DNA from: Chitinophagaceae bacterium
Lineage (GTDB): Bacteria; Bacteroidota; Bacteroidia; Chitinophagales; Chitinophagaceae
DNA length: 5,473 nucleotides
Direction of reading: 5' to 3'
Assembly: GCA_025455205.1 (NCBI GenBank)
Contig: JALOMZ010000164.1
Span: 1 to 5,473 of the forward strand
The position numbers were made by a program, and so were the translations under genes. Positions 5,016 through 5,473 of the stretch are shown piece by piece (position 1 is the stretch's first letter; the number at the start of each line of letters is the position of its first letter). The notes beneath the pieces were generated by a model. It was not told where the DNA came from. It saw only the letters and a list, made by a program, of their open reading frames with translations, and searched no databases.

Positions 5016-5473
5016 ATGCAGGCCAATAAGATTTCAGGCAAAACACTGGTGCCGGTGCTCATGTCTTTTTTTGTAATGAGCTTCTGCGACCTGGTAGGCG
5101 TGGGCGCAGACCGCGTAAAACAGGACTTCCAGCTGAGCAATACCCTGGCCCAGTTGTTGCCTTCAGCTGTGTTCCTATGGTTTCTGCTGCTGTCGGTACC
5201 CGTGGGGGTTTGGCAGGACAGGCTGGGCAAAAAAAAGGTGCTCAACCTGGGCATACTGCTTACGGCAGCAGGCTTATTTATGCCGTTGGTGTATTACAGC
5301 TTCCCGGCCATACTCATGGCCTTTGCCCTGCTGGGTATAGGCAATACCATTGTGCAGGTGGCAGCCAATCCCCTGCTGGTGGATGTGGTTCCGGATGCCA
5401 GGCGTTCCAGCTTCCTGAGCTTTTCACAGTTTGTGAAAGCCCTGGGATCCATGGTGGCCGCGCCACTGGCCGG
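5016..5473 (+). CDS. MFS sugar permease, FucP/GluP-like (3' end outside window)
   Basis: An open frame starts at the ATG at 5016 and runs off the right edge after 152 full codons without a stop. The visible part holds about the first four or five of an expected twelve membrane helices. It has hydrophobic stretches at about 10-25, 48-66, 77-94 and 97-120, the MFS motif A-like loop WQDRLGKKKV (66-75) after helix 2, and GIGNTIVQVAANPLL (107-121), which resembles the GIGN..Q.A.NP signature of fucose and glucose/galactose proton symporters. FSQFVKALGSMVAAPLA follows in the helix 5 area. The gene starts 24 bp after the ROK stop, so it is cotranscribed, and it probably imports the sugar the operon handles. 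The ATG at 5009 opens only a six-codon frame. Substrate cannot be set from this half; family is fairly sure. Confidence 0.87.
   Translation, partial: MQANKISGKTLVPVLMSFFVMSFCDLVGVGADRVKQDFQLSNTLAQLLPSAVFLWFLLLSVPVGVWQDRLGKKKVLNLGILLTAAGLFMPLVYYSFPAILMAFALLGIGNTIVQVAANPLLVDVVPDARRSSFLSFSQFVKALGSMVAAPLA

Overview
The window looks like Bacteroidota DNA, probably from a Chitinophagaceae-type soil or gut relative. Three things point there: matches to the Bacteroidota promoter consensus (TTTG near -33, TAnnTTTG near -7), weak or absent Shine-Dalgarno sites before most starts, and a family mix typical of that phylum (DUF922, GH110, HutC-type GntR, zinc-less ROK, FucP-like MFS). No host genome could be checked, so this is inference. 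There are six protein genes, four complete in one sugar-related locus or beside it and one running off the right end. I saw no RNA gene, insertion sequence, CRISPR array or phage gene.

Left part (1-1257). A small two-helix membrane protein of unknown function (31-567, minus) is divergent from a secreted DUF922 putative metalloprotease with an HEQGH motif (604-1158, plus). Only 36 bp separate the two starts. DUF922 ends convergently with the next gene, with 99 bp between the stop codons.

Middle and right part (1258-5473). A secreted right-handed beta-helix glycosidase of family GH110 (alpha-1,3-galactosidase family, 1258-3081, minus) is divergent from a three-gene plus-strand operon: a GntR/HutC regulator (3288-4019), a ROK-family sugar kinase-like protein without the usual zinc-binding cysteines (4053-4991), and an MFS sugar permease of FucP type (5016 to beyond the right edge). 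The gaps inside the operon are 33 and 24 bp.

The 206-bp divergent region is the most informative non-coding stretch. It holds a near-consensus promoter for the regulator, a 7+7 bp inverted repeat that covers that promoter's expected start site and the regulator's TTG start codon, and a second inverted repeat lying on the -7 box of the glycosidase. It also has four copies of AATGTT. The layout fits a regulator that controls both its own operon and the glycosidase.

Working model (inference): GH110 cleaves an exported glycan outside the cytoplasm, the MFS permease imports the released sugar, the ROK protein phosphorylates or senses it, and the GntR protein switches the locus in response to the sugar or its phosphate. 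The real substrate is open: GH110 is known for releasing galactose, whereas ROK kinases are best known for glucose-type and N-acetylated sugars.
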